Under the pieces are notes generated by a model. That model saw only the letters and a list, made by a program, of their open reading frames with translations. It ran no database searches and was not told where the DNA came from. 47,407 bases of DNA. It comes from a bacterium ADurb.Bin236. GTDB lineage: Bacteria > UBP15 > UBA6099. Below, one piece after another: positions 8,084 to 15,123 of this stretch. The translations under genes and the position numbers were made by a program. Each line of letters opens with the position of its first letter. The first letter of the stretch is position 1. The stretch covers positions 1 to 47,407 of the forward strand of contig MWCD01000030.1 of the NCBI GenBank assembly GCA_002069885.1, in the 5' to 3' direction.

Positions 8084-9068
8084 AGCGGTCATGGCAAGTT
8101 TCGCTCACCCGCACGCCAATAGTTACGCGAACTGTCTGGCGCGGCGGGAAGACGTCTCCGTCTGCGGCGTGTACGATGACGATGCGCAACGAGGGAGCGC
8201 GGCGGCGAAAAAGCTGGGCGCGGCTTACGACGACAATCTGCCGGAGCTGCTCGACCGGCTGAAACCTGACTTCGCGGTGATATGCTCTGAAAACGCGGCG
8301 CACCGCAGGGACGCTGAAGCGTGCGCCGCCGCCGGAGTCCACGCGCTCTGCGAAAAACCTATCGCGCACACGCTGGAAGACGCGCGGGCGATGATGGCTG
8401 CGTTCGAGCGCGCGGGGCGGATTCTATCCGTCGCGTTCCCTGTCAGGTATTCCCCGCCGGTGGCGAGGTTGAGGGAAAAAGTCATGGGCGGGGAGATAGG
8501 CCTTCCGATGGCCGCCTCCTGCACGAATCACGGACGCATGCCTCCCGGCTGGTTCCTCGACGCCTCTATGTCCGGAGGCGGCGCGGTTATCGACCACACT
8601 GTCCACGTGGCGGATGTCCTGCGCTGGATTCTTGCCGCCGACGCCGTCGAGGTGTTCGCGGAAGTCGGAAACTCTCTCCTGCATCCGGGGTTGGGGCTGG
8701 ACGACGCGGGCCTGCTGTCCGTGAAGTTCGAAGGGGGCTTTTTCGCGACTATCGACACGAGCTGGTCGCGCCCGAAATCGTTCCCGACGTGGGGGGACGT
8801 GACGATAAATATATTTGGAGACGCGGGAGCGATCGAGCTTGACGCGTTCGCGCAGAACGCGCTTTGCAGCGACGACCGGGCGGGGATGACGGTGTGGAAG
8901 GGATGGGGCGACAACATGGACGCGTTGCTTATCGACGACTTCGTCCGCGCGGTCCGCTGCGGCGGCCCGGCTCCCGTGCCCGCTATCGACGGCCTAAAAG
9001 CTCTCGAAATCGCTCTCGCCGCCTACGAATCCGCCCGCCGCGTCGCGCCTGTCGCTTTGCCGCTCTAA
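8073..9068 (+). CDS. Gfo/Idh/MocA-family oxidoreductase (second of pair)
   Basis: 331 residues. The best start is TTG 8073, 9 bp after AAGGAAAGG, giving KLKAVMASFAHPHA as the first Rossmann strand. TTG 8064 and ATG 8091 are alternatives. The motif CEKPIA is the family EKP signature, and the region around VIDHTVHVADVLRWI supplies the likely catalytic His. The 11-bp overlap with the upstream paralogue indicates co-translation, possibly as sequential steps on one sugar-derived substrate. Repeat B3 follows 12 bp after the stop and probably terminates the pair. Confidence 0.85.
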   Translation: MKLKAVMASFAHPHANSYANCLARREDVSVCGVYDDDAQRGSAAAKKLGAAYDDNLPELLDRLKPDFAVICSENAAHRRDAEACAAAGVHALCEKPIAHTLEDARAMMAAFERAGRILSVAFPVRYSPPVARLREKVMGGEIGLPMAASCTNHGRMPPGWFLDASMSGGGAVIDHTVHVADVLRWILAADAVEVFAEVGNSLLHPGLGLDDAGLLSVKFEGGFFATIDTSWSRPKSFPTWGDVTINIFGDAGAIELDAFAQNALCSDDRAGMTVWKGWGDNMDALLIDDFVRAVRCGGPAPVPAIDGLKALEIALAAYESARRVAPVALPL

Positions 9069-9080
9069 AGGCGGGGAGTT

Positions 9081-9131
9081 AAGGGAAAACTTTTGAAAAT
9101 GTTTTCCCTTAAACCCTTTTAAAACATTTCC
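9081..9131 (+). repeat. Family B terminator-like repeat, copy B3
   Basis: AAGGGAAAACTTTT/gAAAATGTTTTCCCTT palindrome (9081-9110) followed by AAACCCTTTTAAAACATTTCC. It lies 12 bp past the oxidoreductase stop, in the sense orientation. Confidence 0.75.
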
Positions 9132-9420
9132 TTCTTGCGGCGAAGCGGAGGCGTTCGCGCCTTCGCTCGGCGGCTCTCATGTGAAAATATATCTGGAAAA
9201 TTTTTAAGGCAATGTCTTTATCCTGTATGTCGCTGATAATCAGGATGTCGTTTTTGTAGGGACGATTCACGAATCGAGCGTGAACGAGGGCGCATACTGT
9301 TTCGCATGTGACGGCAGTTCGAGTCGACGATTCAACCCGGATTCGTCAATAGGAAACAAGGCCTTGTAAATATCAACGAAAACATCGCAATGTTCTAAAA
9401 AGCGATCAAACAAAAAGAGG

Positions 9421-9486
9421 CGAAAATTTTGGAAAAGGATTTTCCCCAATCGCCGAAAGCAAAAAACGATTCATTCGGTTTTAGGG
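9421..9486 (-). repeat. Family B repeat, copy B2 (central palindrome deleted)
   Basis: On the minus strand it reads ACCGAATGAATCGTTTT, GCTTTCGGCGATTGGGG, AAAATCCTTTTCCAAAATTTT. Compared with B1 it keeps both outer parts but lacks the central palindrome. It begins about 27 bp past the peptidase stop, in the sense orientation. Confidence 0.6.
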
Positions 9487-9512
9487 TTCATATCGGGACG
9501 CCAAAATCCAGT

Positions 9513-10787
9513 TTACCGCGAATCGAGCGCCCCGGCGTCTATCTTCCTCACCATATCCATCGTCAATTGCAATGAGACGGCCAGCGATTCCGGCCTCACG
9601 TGCTCGATGGTGTCATAGCGGGTGTGATAGTTCGGAACCAGCCTGCTGACGTCCTGACAGACTATGGTGGTGGAAGGGATTCCGGCAAGCGAGAACGGGG
9701 TGGCGTCCGACGCGCCGAGCGGAATGAGCGTGGTCTTGATCGGGAAGCCTCGGCTCGCGGCGGCTTCCTGCGCTAGCTTCACCAGCGCGGGGTCGTGCTT
9801 AGCCCCCGTGCAGATTTCCCGCGTCATCACCGCCAGAAACTTCTCGTCATATATTCCGTCGAGGAAAATCCCGTATGTCGGGATTTCCTTGAGCTTGGCT
9901 TTGTTGTCGGAAACGTACCTTTTCGCGCCGCGCAGTCCGGCCTCCTCGGAGGACATGCCGATCAGGACGACTTCGGTGTTCTTCAGCGGGTCGCCCGCCG
10001 ACTTTTCATCTTTGAGCATCTTTCCCAGCGCCGACGCCACGGCGACTCCCGCCATGTCGTCCATAGCCCCCGGAACCGGCTTGTACGTGTGAAACACAAA
10101 GAAAAGAGCCACCACCGGCGCCAGCCCCAGCGCGACATAGCCGACTATGTTATAGACCTGCGCCGAAGGGTCCCCGGCGTACATCGCAACCGTCTTCGCG
10201 ATGCTTCCGAAGAACAACGTCAGCACGCCGACTATCCCAACGATCATAACCGGGATCGCCGCATTTTTCAGAACCAGCCAGATGTTAAACTCGTACGCCG
10301 AATCCATATGCCCGCAGACTATCACCCGCCGCTTCACTTTTCCCTTGGGCTTTATCGTTCCTATTATGCTCTCGCCGTCCGCTTTCGGGAAAAGAAAGTC
10401 CACGAATTCCTTGTAGCGGACGAATTCGAACAGGAGCAGAGCGGTTCCGAGCGCGGACAGCGCCAGCGCCAACTGAGGATAGAACCAATACGCCGCCACG
10501 CCACCCATGTACAGCAGCACGGCAAACGGCATGAAACCCAGAAACGCGTAAGGGCTGCACCTGAATTTATGCTTCTCCACCTTGTCGCACACCGGCTTCC
10601 ATTCCTTGACGAGCATGTCGCCAAGCATCCTTTCCTTCGGCCCGCATGGGGGCCTCGGCCCTATTTCATCCACAACCTTCCTAATCATGTCGTGCATGTA
10701 GCTTTTATATTTGTCGGCAAGCATCGGCGTCAGCGCCCTTCCCCGCCCCGGACTCGGCCGCCCGGAACTTGATGTAGTCCCAAACAT
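9513..10787 (-). CDS. Membrane-associated M28-family zinc metallopeptidase
   Basis: 424 residues from ATG 10787; ATG 10724 gives a 403-residue version and looks equally possible. M28 zinc-site residues are visible: CGHMDSAYE (His160, Asp162), GAMDDMAG (Asp243), SSEEAG (Glu281/282), and a C-terminal NYHTRYDT (His388). Hydrophobic segments at about 80-100, 105-120, 173-195 and 212-232 suggest a membrane-bound enzyme with helices inserted between metal ligands, unusual for this family. It probably acts as an aminopeptidase; topology and substrate are inferred. Repeat B2 follows the stop. Confidence 0.85.
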   Translation of the reverse strand: MFGTTSSSGRPSPGRGRALTPMLADKYKSYMHDMIRKVVDEIGPRPPCGPKERMLGDMLVKEWKPVCDKVEKHKFRCSPYAFLGFMPFAVLLYMGGVAAYWFYPQLALALSALGTALLLFEFVRYKEFVDFLFPKADGESIIGTIKPKGKVKRRVIVCGHMDSAYEFNIWLVLKNAAIPVMIVGIVGVLTLFFGSIAKTVAMYAGDPSAQVYNIVGYVALGLAPVVALFFVFHTYKPVPGAMDDMAGVAVASALGKMLKDEKSAGDPLKNTEVVLIGMSSEEAGLRGAKRYVSDNKAKLKEIPTYGIFLDGIYDEKFLAVMTREICTGAKHDPALVKLAQEAAASRGFPIKTTLIPLGASDATPFSLAGIPSTTIVCQDVSRLVPNYHTRYDTIEHVRPESLAVSLQLTMDMVRKIDAGALDSR

Positions 10788-11049
10788 TATTCAGCCGAAC
10801 GCCGGGTTTTTCAACCCGATGCCCGAAACGAATACCGCCCTGTTTCGCTCGCTTTCTCCCCGCCATCCGCGCGGCTCCGGTGTGGACATCTTTTTAATTG
10901 TGTGAGATGCTATGCGTAAAGCTATATTTAAAAGAGTAATTTTCCGGGTTTCCCAGTAGAAATCCGGTCAGGCAGGATATGTTCCGGGCGCGCTCAACCG
11001 GCATTTCCTAAAGCTACGGCGCGTCGCGGGGCGACTAAGGCGGTGTGTT

Positions 11050-11259
11050 ATGCCGGAACCCGGCGACCCTGATTTCTTTGAGTTCCTCGCCCTGAACAAC
11101 ATGCTTATGTACATGGCAGAAACGGAAGACGAGGACATGGGCGCCCCGCGCAGCCGGACCGAAAAGCCGCCAATCGCGGCAGACCCTTCCATCGGCGGTT
11201 GCGTCCTCTTCGCCGCCGCCGCCGTCATCCTCCTTATCATCATAATAGCCGCCTTCTAA
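11050..11259 (+). CDS. Small single-pass membrane protein
   Basis: 69 residues: an acidic, Met-rich N-terminal half (EPGDPDFFEFLALNN, then ETEDEDMG), a basic stretch RSRTEK, and a hydrophobic C-terminal helix (GCVLFAAAAVILLIIIIAAF) typical of a tail anchor. AAGGCGG lies about 7-9 bp before the ATG. No family is recognised. The opposite strand is also open here but has no SD and an implausible Arg/Ser-rich translation. Terminator-like repeat B4 follows 42 bp later in the sense orientation. Confidence 0.5.
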   Translation: MPEPGDPDFFEFLALNNMLMYMAETEDEDMGAPRSRTEKPPIAADPSIGGCVLFAAAAVILLIIIIAAF

Positions 11260-11300
11260 AAGCCGTCGCAAGGATTCGGGCGGACACGGCCTCCGGCGGC

Positions 11301-11351
11301 CAAAGAGAAACTTTTGAAAAAGTTTCTCTTTGGATTCTCTTCAAAACGTTT
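11301..11351 (+). repeat. Family B terminator-like repeat, copy B4
   Basis: CAAAGAGAAACTTTTg / AAAAAGTTTCTCTTTG palindrome (11301-11332), then GATTCTCTTCAAAACGTTTC. Same layout as B3, located 3' of the small membrane protein gene in the sense orientation. Confidence 0.75.
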
Positions 11352-11414
11352 CAATGGTCGTCGGCAGCGCCGCGCTCCGCGCGCCTCTCTCGACGCCCCT
11401 TGTAAAATCGTAAT

Positions 11415-11478
11415 CGTAGGGGCGGGGCTTGCCCCCGCCCTTTTAACATTTCGGGCGACCGCAAGGGTCGCCCCTACG
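11415..11478. repeat. Double-hairpin palindrome (REP-like)
   Basis: Outer arms CGTAGGGGCG / CGCCCCTACG enclose two inner hairpins, GGGCGGGGcttgCCCCCGCCC and GGGCGACCgcaaGGGTCGCCC. This resembles GC-rich intergenic palindromes common in many bacterial genomes. A related half-copy may occur at 9257-9277. Confidence 0.75.
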
Positions 11479-11603
11479 GTTGCGGTTACGCAACGCATGA
11501 TGTGAAATCGTTTATGTGCAAGATTCCACTAAAAACCTTTGCCAGAATCTTTTCATTGACACGCGCCAAAGGCAGAAGCGAAGCTCTGCCTTTGGCGCTA
11601 GCA

Positions 11604-11660
11604 TGAAAGATTTTGAAAGGGATTTTAAGGGAAAACTTTTTCAAAAGTTTCCCCTTAATT
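11604..11660 (-). repeat. Family B repeat, copy B5
   Basis: On the minus strand: AAGGGGAAACTTTTG / AAAAAGTTTTCCCTT palindrome, then AAAATCCCTTTCAAAATCTTTC. It directly abuts, and supplies the stop codon of, the truncated P-family gene at 11641-11739. Confidence 0.75.
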
Positions 11661-11739
11661 CCCCACGCCACGCCGCAGCCGCCCAGACCGCCGCGAGCAA
11701 GCACGTGACCGCAACCTTTTTTATCTTGTTGCTTTTCAT
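11641..11739 (-). pseudogene. Truncated third copy of the P-family membrane protein
   Basis: From ATG 11739 (SD AAAGGAAGAA), 24 codons read MKSNKIKKVAVTCLLAAVWA and on to AAAW. This almost matches the N-termini of the two intact paralogues immediately upstream. Coding similarity then stops and the frame runs for eight codons into repeat B5, ending at TGA 11641. It is therefore the remnant of a third tandem copy cut off at the repeat boundary. The remaining peptide is essentially one membrane helix. Confidence 0.75.
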
Positions 11740-11750
11740 TTCTTCCTTTA

Positions 11751-12428
11751 TCAACGATGCGTTCCCGTTTGCGCCATTATGCTTTCCCGCCATTCCCTTA
11801 TTCCGCTTCTAACTTTATTTAAATCTTTATCGTTAAACGAAAGGCACTCCTCCATCCTTCGCCCATCCGCATATTGAATCTCATACCATTCGCAAAACCT
11901 GAAGCTCAGAGGCTCATGTCTGATATTCTCAAGCGCAAGAATTAGCGTATTCGCGCAGAATGGTTCTGTTTTTTCATCCAGAACCGCGTCAACAATCATC
12001 GACACATAAGGGCCCTTATCAAGCGAATAACGCTTGCTCAGACTCCAAAGAGCGTCAAAAGAACTGCATGCGGCAATAAATGTAAGCGCATCATCATTTA
12101 GCTCATAGGTTTCTTCTTTCGTCATATCTTTCATTTTTTTATATGAAACAATTGAACCGCCCCCCGATTGTTGATTCGACTGTTTTTCCACTTTTTCCAA
12201 CACGCCGAAATCATTGTCGCATTTTGCTATGCCTTTGATTGCGTATCTTGTTGTCCACCTCGGACCTAAATCAGAAATGACAATTGAACTCGCGGCTCGG
12301 ATATAACCCTTTGGCATTCTTGTCATGCCAATCACGCCGATTATGATGAACGTCTGCCACGCCGCCGCCGCCCAGACCGCCGAAAGCAAGAAAGCGACCA
12401 TAGCCTTTTTTGTCTTTTTGCTTTTCAT
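11751..12428 (-). CDS. P-family membrane-anchored protein, copy P2
   Basis: 225 residues from ATG 12428, chosen because the paralogues also start M-x-x-K-K-x-K-K; a TTG at 12443 with a better-spaced AAGGAAG is possible. A basic N-terminus precedes one transmembrane helix (FLLSAVWAAAAWQTFIIIGV), which places the rest outside the cytoplasm or anchored to the membrane. Family landmarks are SSIVISDLGPRWTTRYAI, YVSMIVDAVLDEKTEP and a Cys/Trp-containing CEWYEI. No known domain is recognised. It follows P1 with a TTGA-type overlap and precedes a truncated third copy. Tandem membrane paralogues after a cargo protein are common for immunity proteins, but that role is only inferred. Confidence 0.75.
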   Translation of the reverse strand: MKSKKTKKAMVAFLLSAVWAAAAWQTFIIIGVIGMTRMPKGYIRAASSIVISDLGPRWTTRYAIKGIAKCDNDFGVLEKVEKQSNQQSGGGSIVSYKKMKDMTKEETYELNDDALTFIAACSSFDALWSLSKRYSLDKGPYVSMIVDAVLDEKTEPFCANTLILALENIRHEPLSFRFCEWYEIQYADGRRMEECLSFNDKDLNKVRSGIREWRESIMAQTGTHR

Positions 12429-12439
12429 TCCCTTTGCTC

Positions 12440-12985
12440 TCAACGAGGCGCTTCCTTTTTCGGTCGCTTATGTTCACTCCATTCCCTAACTGAATCAAAA
12501 AGCCCTTTCGCTTCCTCATCGTCCCTTGTCATACATTTATAAGCGCTGCATTGCTCGCATTCTGCCTTCGGGAGCCAGTAGCACAAACCGTCCGGGTCGA
12601 AAGATGTCCCGGCAAAATCGTTTAGCTTGAATATAAAAAAACGCGCGTTGAATATCGGCGTTTTCTCATTGAGTATCAAAGCCACCATCATGTTGATATA
12701 TCTCTCTTCATTCAGCGAACGTCTTTTGTGTAAATCGTCGACCGCGATAAATGCCTCGCAATCCGAAGGCGCACAATAAGAGCTGGCGATGATGGCATGC
12801 TTTACAGTCCATCTAGGCCCATATTTTCCGACTATGGCCGATCCAATTTCCCGCGCCCCAATAACGCTTTTAGGATGCCTCATGCCAATCACGCCGATTA
12901 TGATGAACGTCTGCCACGCCGCCGCCGCCCAGACCGCCACAAGCAAGCCCGTGACCGCAACCTTTTTTATTTTCTTAGCATCCAT
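12440..12985 (-). CDS. P-family membrane-anchored protein, copy P1
   Basis: 181 residues from ATG 12985, preceded by GGAGGAG; an upstream ATG at 12997 lacks an SD. A basic MDAKKIKK leader is followed by a transmembrane helix nearly identical to P2 (LLVAVWAAAAWQTFIIIGVI). The soluble part has GPRWTVKHAI, INMMVALILNEKTPIF and a GTSF..DGLCYW segment, plus several cysteines (CEQCSAYKC). It shares this core with P2 and with the distant copy at 34358-34945. Two-gene overlap with P2 indicates one operon. Function unknown. Confidence 0.75.
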   Translation of the reverse strand: MDAKKIKKVAVTGLLVAVWAAAAWQTFIIIGVIGMRHPKSVIGAREIGSAIVGKYGPRWTVKHAIIASSYCAPSDCEAFIAVDDLHKRRSLNEERYINMMVALILNEKTPIFNARFFIFKLNDFAGTSFDPDGLCYWLPKAECEQCSAYKCMTRDDEEAKGLFDSVREWSEHKRPKKEAPR

Positions 12986-13022
12986 CTGCTCCTCCATGTC
13001 GAAACACAGACAAAACTAAAAC

Positions 13023-13055
13023 AAGGGCGCGCCCCTTTAGAGGCCCGCCCTTTTT
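13023..13055. terminator. Hairpin between the Q-domain frame and the P1 gene
   Basis: AAGGGCGcGCC / GGcCCGCCCTT stem with T runs on both sides, so it could act on either strand. It would separate the Q-domain frame from P1/P2 or attenuate transcription into them. Confidence 0.5.
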
Positions 13056-13095
13056 CTCCAATCAAACAAGCCATGATAACCTCGACAAATAATCT

Positions 13096-13380
13096 TCATG
13101 GCGTCCAACCGAGCTGTCTCGCTGTAACCGGATCCACGTAAGACGCTCCAAATGCATTTACACAAAGAATGTCATTGCTAATCGTTATGCTTGCAAAACG
13201 TGATGAATCTAATATCTTAATTGCCCCCGCCGCGACTATCTTGCCAGTACCGGGCGCAAAAAACTTCTGACCGGGCAGTATTATCACTGCATCTGCGTCT
13301 TGCAGATAATTAGTGGACTTCTCTCCCGGATACAAATATACCTTGTCTGGAGATCCGTTATAATCATTCCCCTTTATCAA
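13096..13380 (-). CDS. Q-domain frame, probably C-terminal part of a frameshifted fusion
   Basis: Conventional start TTG 13380 has only a poor SD; the open frame continues upstream to about 13430. The 94 residues (VYLYPGEKS, then DADAVIILPGQKF) match the last 85 residues of the protease/scaffold protein (MYLASGGNS, then DADGIVIIAGQRF). Similarity extends upstream of the TTG (AFGTIVNH here, LFGSVKKH there), which places the true domain boundary before this start and overlapping the stop of the 158-aa gene. Joining the two needs a -1 shift on the A6 run at 13428-13433. The fold is probably beta-rich; function unknown. P-family genes follow. Confidence 0.6.
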   Translation of the reverse strand: MIKGNDYNGSPDKVYLYPGEKSTNYLQDADAVIILPGQKFFAPGTGKIVAAGAIKILDSSRFASITISNDILCVNAFGASYVDPVTARQLGWTP

Positions 13381-13418
13381 TACTCTTACTGGACTATGAT
13401 TGACGATAGTCCCAAACG

Positions 13419-13895
13419 CTATGCCAGTTTTTTGAAAATAACATCCTTTATGGCATCCTTCGCTGATTTAGTTGTATTCTTCACGCCTCGTTCCGCCCGC
13501 TCTGCAATATCTTTAAGAAAGTCTTTGGCCTTCGAGAGTTTCGCGTAGTCCGATTCAACAGACGCGCCGTCTCCGGCTTTCTTTGTTTCGAGCGCAACTA
13601 GCAAGCCCGCGGCGGTTGCCGCCCTTACGCTGATATTTCCGAGTATGTTCCCCGCTTCAATTATACTATTTCCCTCCGGGGAGAGGTCAAGCAACTCCGC
13701 GACTCCGTTGTTGCTTTCGGTCATCTCTTCGTCGGCCCGTCTCCTTTTGTCCGCCTCCATCGCTCCCCGCGCGTATCCGTCCGCGTCCTCGAAGTCCGCC
13801 CCAAGCTCCGCGCAGCATTTCATCGTCTCCAGTTCCATCTCGATTTCCCTAATCGCCGCTTCCGCCTTCACTGCCGCCTTTAGGATCGTTCCCAT
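13419..13895 (-). CDS. 158-aa helical phage-cluster protein
   Basis: Start ATG 13895 with GAAAGGGGAA upstream. It is mostly helical and charged: AAVKAEAAIREIEMELETMK at the N-terminus, a hydrophobic AATAAGLLVAL patch near 93-103, and an amphipathic C-terminus AKDAIKDVIFKKLA. No family recognised. It lies downstream of the holin gene. Its last codons overlap an open -1 frame that encodes the Q domain, so the full product may be a roughly 260-residue fusion. It could be a cargo protein loaded with or released by the particle; that is speculation. Confidence 0.6.
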   Translation of the reverse strand: MGTILKAAVKAEAAIREIEMELETMKCCAELGADFEDADGYARGAMEADKRRRADEEMTESNNGVAELLDLSPEGNSIIEAGNILGNISVRAATAAGLLVALETKKAGDGASVESDYAKLSKAKDFLKDIAERAERGVKNTTKSAKDAIKDVIFKKLA

Positions 13896-13940
13896 TGTTT
13901 TTCCCCTTTCATATTCTTGTCCAACGAGTTAGGAACGGTC

Positions 13941-13964
13941 GGGGACGGGCGCTGCGCCCGCCCC
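13941..13964. repeat. GC-rich hairpin between holin and the 158-aa gene
   Basis: GGGGaCGGGCGC / GCGCCCGcCCC-type stem with a minimal loop. It has no U tract, so it is more likely a REP-like or attenuating structure than a terminator. Confidence 0.45.
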
Positions 13965-13991
13965 TGCCTTTCCATGCGCGCGGGTTAATCT

Positions 13992-14387
13992 TCAAAAGAC
14001 TTTTTTGAGCCATTTGGCGGATTTTCGGGCGAGTTTCGCCGCCACTCCCGCCGGGTTCACTTCGATGTTCCCCTGTCCGTCAATCTTGAATGTCGCGCCG
14101 TTGCGCGCGTCCTGTCCGCCGTTGACCAGCGCCGTGATTATGGGTTTTACGTCTTCGGCGTCGACGCCTTTGAGTTTGGACGCCGCAACCTCGGCGGCGC
14201 GGTCAATCTGCGGGATGTCGCCCGCTTTCGCTTTCAGGATGAAAGACCTCGCTTCGGCCAGCGCGGACTGCAACTCGTCGGCCACTATCGCGCCTCTGTC
14301 CCATCCGGCGAGCGACATCAGTTTCTTCGCCGCGATAATCGCGACGAGCGCTATGAGCGCGTAATCGTTCAATGTCAGGTTTTCCAT
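13992..14387 (-). CDS. Putative phage holin (LLH/superfamily 6-like)
   Basis: 131 residues from ATG 14387 with AAGGAGA at good spacing; an in-frame start at 14429 is less likely. One N-terminal transmembrane helix (YALIALVAIIAAKKLM) is followed by a charged helical region (SALAEARSFILKAKAGDI) and a basic C-terminus ARKSAKWLKKVF. Size, single N-terminal helix, helical tail and position directly after an endolysin fit LL-H-type holins. Such proteins permeabilise the inner membrane at lysis. Assignment rests on layout more than on sequence signature. Confidence 0.55.
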   Translation of the reverse strand: MENLTLNDYALIALVAIIAAKKLMSLAGWDRGAIVADELQSALAEARSFILKAKAGDIPQIDRAAEVAASKLKGVDAEDVKPIITALVNGGQDARNGATFKIDGQGNIEVNPAGVAAKLARKSAKWLKKVF

Positions 14388-14468
14388 GATATTTCTCCTT
14401 TGGGTTTTGTTTGAATCCGAATCCTTCATTATTATTCGGGGGATTCATCTGTAAATCAGCATTGAAGG

Positions 14469-14825
14469 TCAGCCGCGCCAGCGCGCGCGCTTCCCCCGAA
14501 CGTCTATATGAGTGAAACCGGGATATCTGCCGACGCCGCCCCTGTCGCGGATAAGCGACTCGCAGTAGTCCGCCACATTGGCCGCCGGAACTCCTTTCAC
14601 CACGATGTCCGCCGCTTTGCCCGTCAGATGAAAACTCTCTTCCGCCCCGCCTACAGTCCGGTTGTGTTTTTCGCACCGGCGCGCGGACGTCGCCGTCACC
14701 GGCGCTTTGAACTTCTCTCTTACGCATTCGAGCGCGTACAGCAGTTCCGGGTCGATCCCGGACAGCCCGCAGCCGCACTTGCAGGCGAACTCCTCCTCGT
14801 GGAAGTTCGGGCTGATTTTTTTCAT
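14469..14825 (-). CDS. M15-family peptidase endolysin
   Basis: 118 residues. M15A zinc-peptidase pattern: PVTATSARRCEKHN, then SFHLTGKAADI (His66, Asp73), then GFTHIDVRG (His106). An N-terminal segment KISPNFHEEEFACKCGCG is typical of phage M15A endolysins and D-Ala-D-Ala carboxypeptidase-like proteins. It cuts peptidoglycan cross-bridges. There is no signal peptide, consistent with release through a holin. GGGAGG SD upstream. It sits between an XhlA-like gene and the holin, forming a lysis module. Confidence 0.85.
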   Translation of the reverse strand: MKKISPNFHEEEFACKCGCGLSGIDPELLYALECVREKFKAPVTATSARRCEKHNRTVGGAEESFHLTGKAADIVVKGVPAANVADYCESLIRDRGGVGRYPGFTHIDVRGKRARWRG

Positions 14826-14871
14826 GGTCTTTGCCTCCCTCGCGCGGACATCGCCGCGCCATTCCGCCGCG

Positions 14872-15090
14872 TCATCTCAGGAACATCGCCGCGACAGCCA
14901 CTATCGCCGGCGCCGCGCCCGCCGCCGCTCCGTACAGCCCCGCCTTCACCCTCAGCGCCGCAAGCTCCCCGTCTATCTCCCTGTGCCTTCCCCCGCATCC
15001 GATCTCCATCTCGTGCAGCCTGTACTCGATGCGTTCCAGCGACTCCCGAATCCATTCGATGTCTCTATCCAATCCGTCAATGTCCGGCAT
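14872..15090 (-). CDS. XhlA-like coiled-coil/membrane protein
   Basis: 72 residues. An acidic N-terminal heptad-rich helix (LDRDIEWIRESLERIEYRLH) is followed by RHREIDGELAALR and a C-terminal transmembrane segment (AAAGAAPAIVAVAAMFL). This coiled-coil plus tail-anchor layout matches XhlA/hemolysin-type proteins that work with holins. AAGGGGGCGAGG precedes the ATG. It directly precedes the endolysin gene. Confidence 0.6.
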   Translation of the reverse strand: MPDIDGLDRDIEWIRESLERIEYRLHEMEIGCGGRHREIDGELAALRVKAGLYGAAAGAAPAIVAVAAMFLR

Positions 15091-15123
15091 ATCCTCGCCC
15101 CCTTTCCTCCGCTCCCGCGCGCG

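Larger units (their letters stand above)
9069..9512. other. Intergenic region with repeats B3 and B2
   Basis: No credible gene. Contents: repeat B3 (9081-9131), a half-palindrome GTAGGGACGATTCACGAATCG near 9257-9277 like widespread intergenic palindromes, and repeat B2 (9421-9486) at the 3' end of the peptidase gene. A 60-codon minus-strand frame at 9267-9449 begins inside the repeat and has no SD. Confidence 0.6.
11260..11640. other. Repeat-dense intergenic region
   Basis: No gene supported. It holds repeat B4 (11301-11351), a double-hairpin palindrome (11415-11478) and most of repeat B5 (11604-11660). This is the transition from chromosomal genes to the phage block. Confidence 0.65.

Noticed and set aside
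9281-9345. TTCGAGTC-containing stretch as a possible tRNA
   Set aside because: No acceptor stem or anticodon arm can be formed around it.
9267-9449. 60-codon minus-strand frame
   Set aside because: Starts inside repeat B2 with no ribosome-binding site and no protein-like pattern.
11415-11478. Palindrome as a CRISPR or tRNA-like structure
   Set aside because: No repeat-spacer periodicity and no cloverleaf; a double hairpin explains it.
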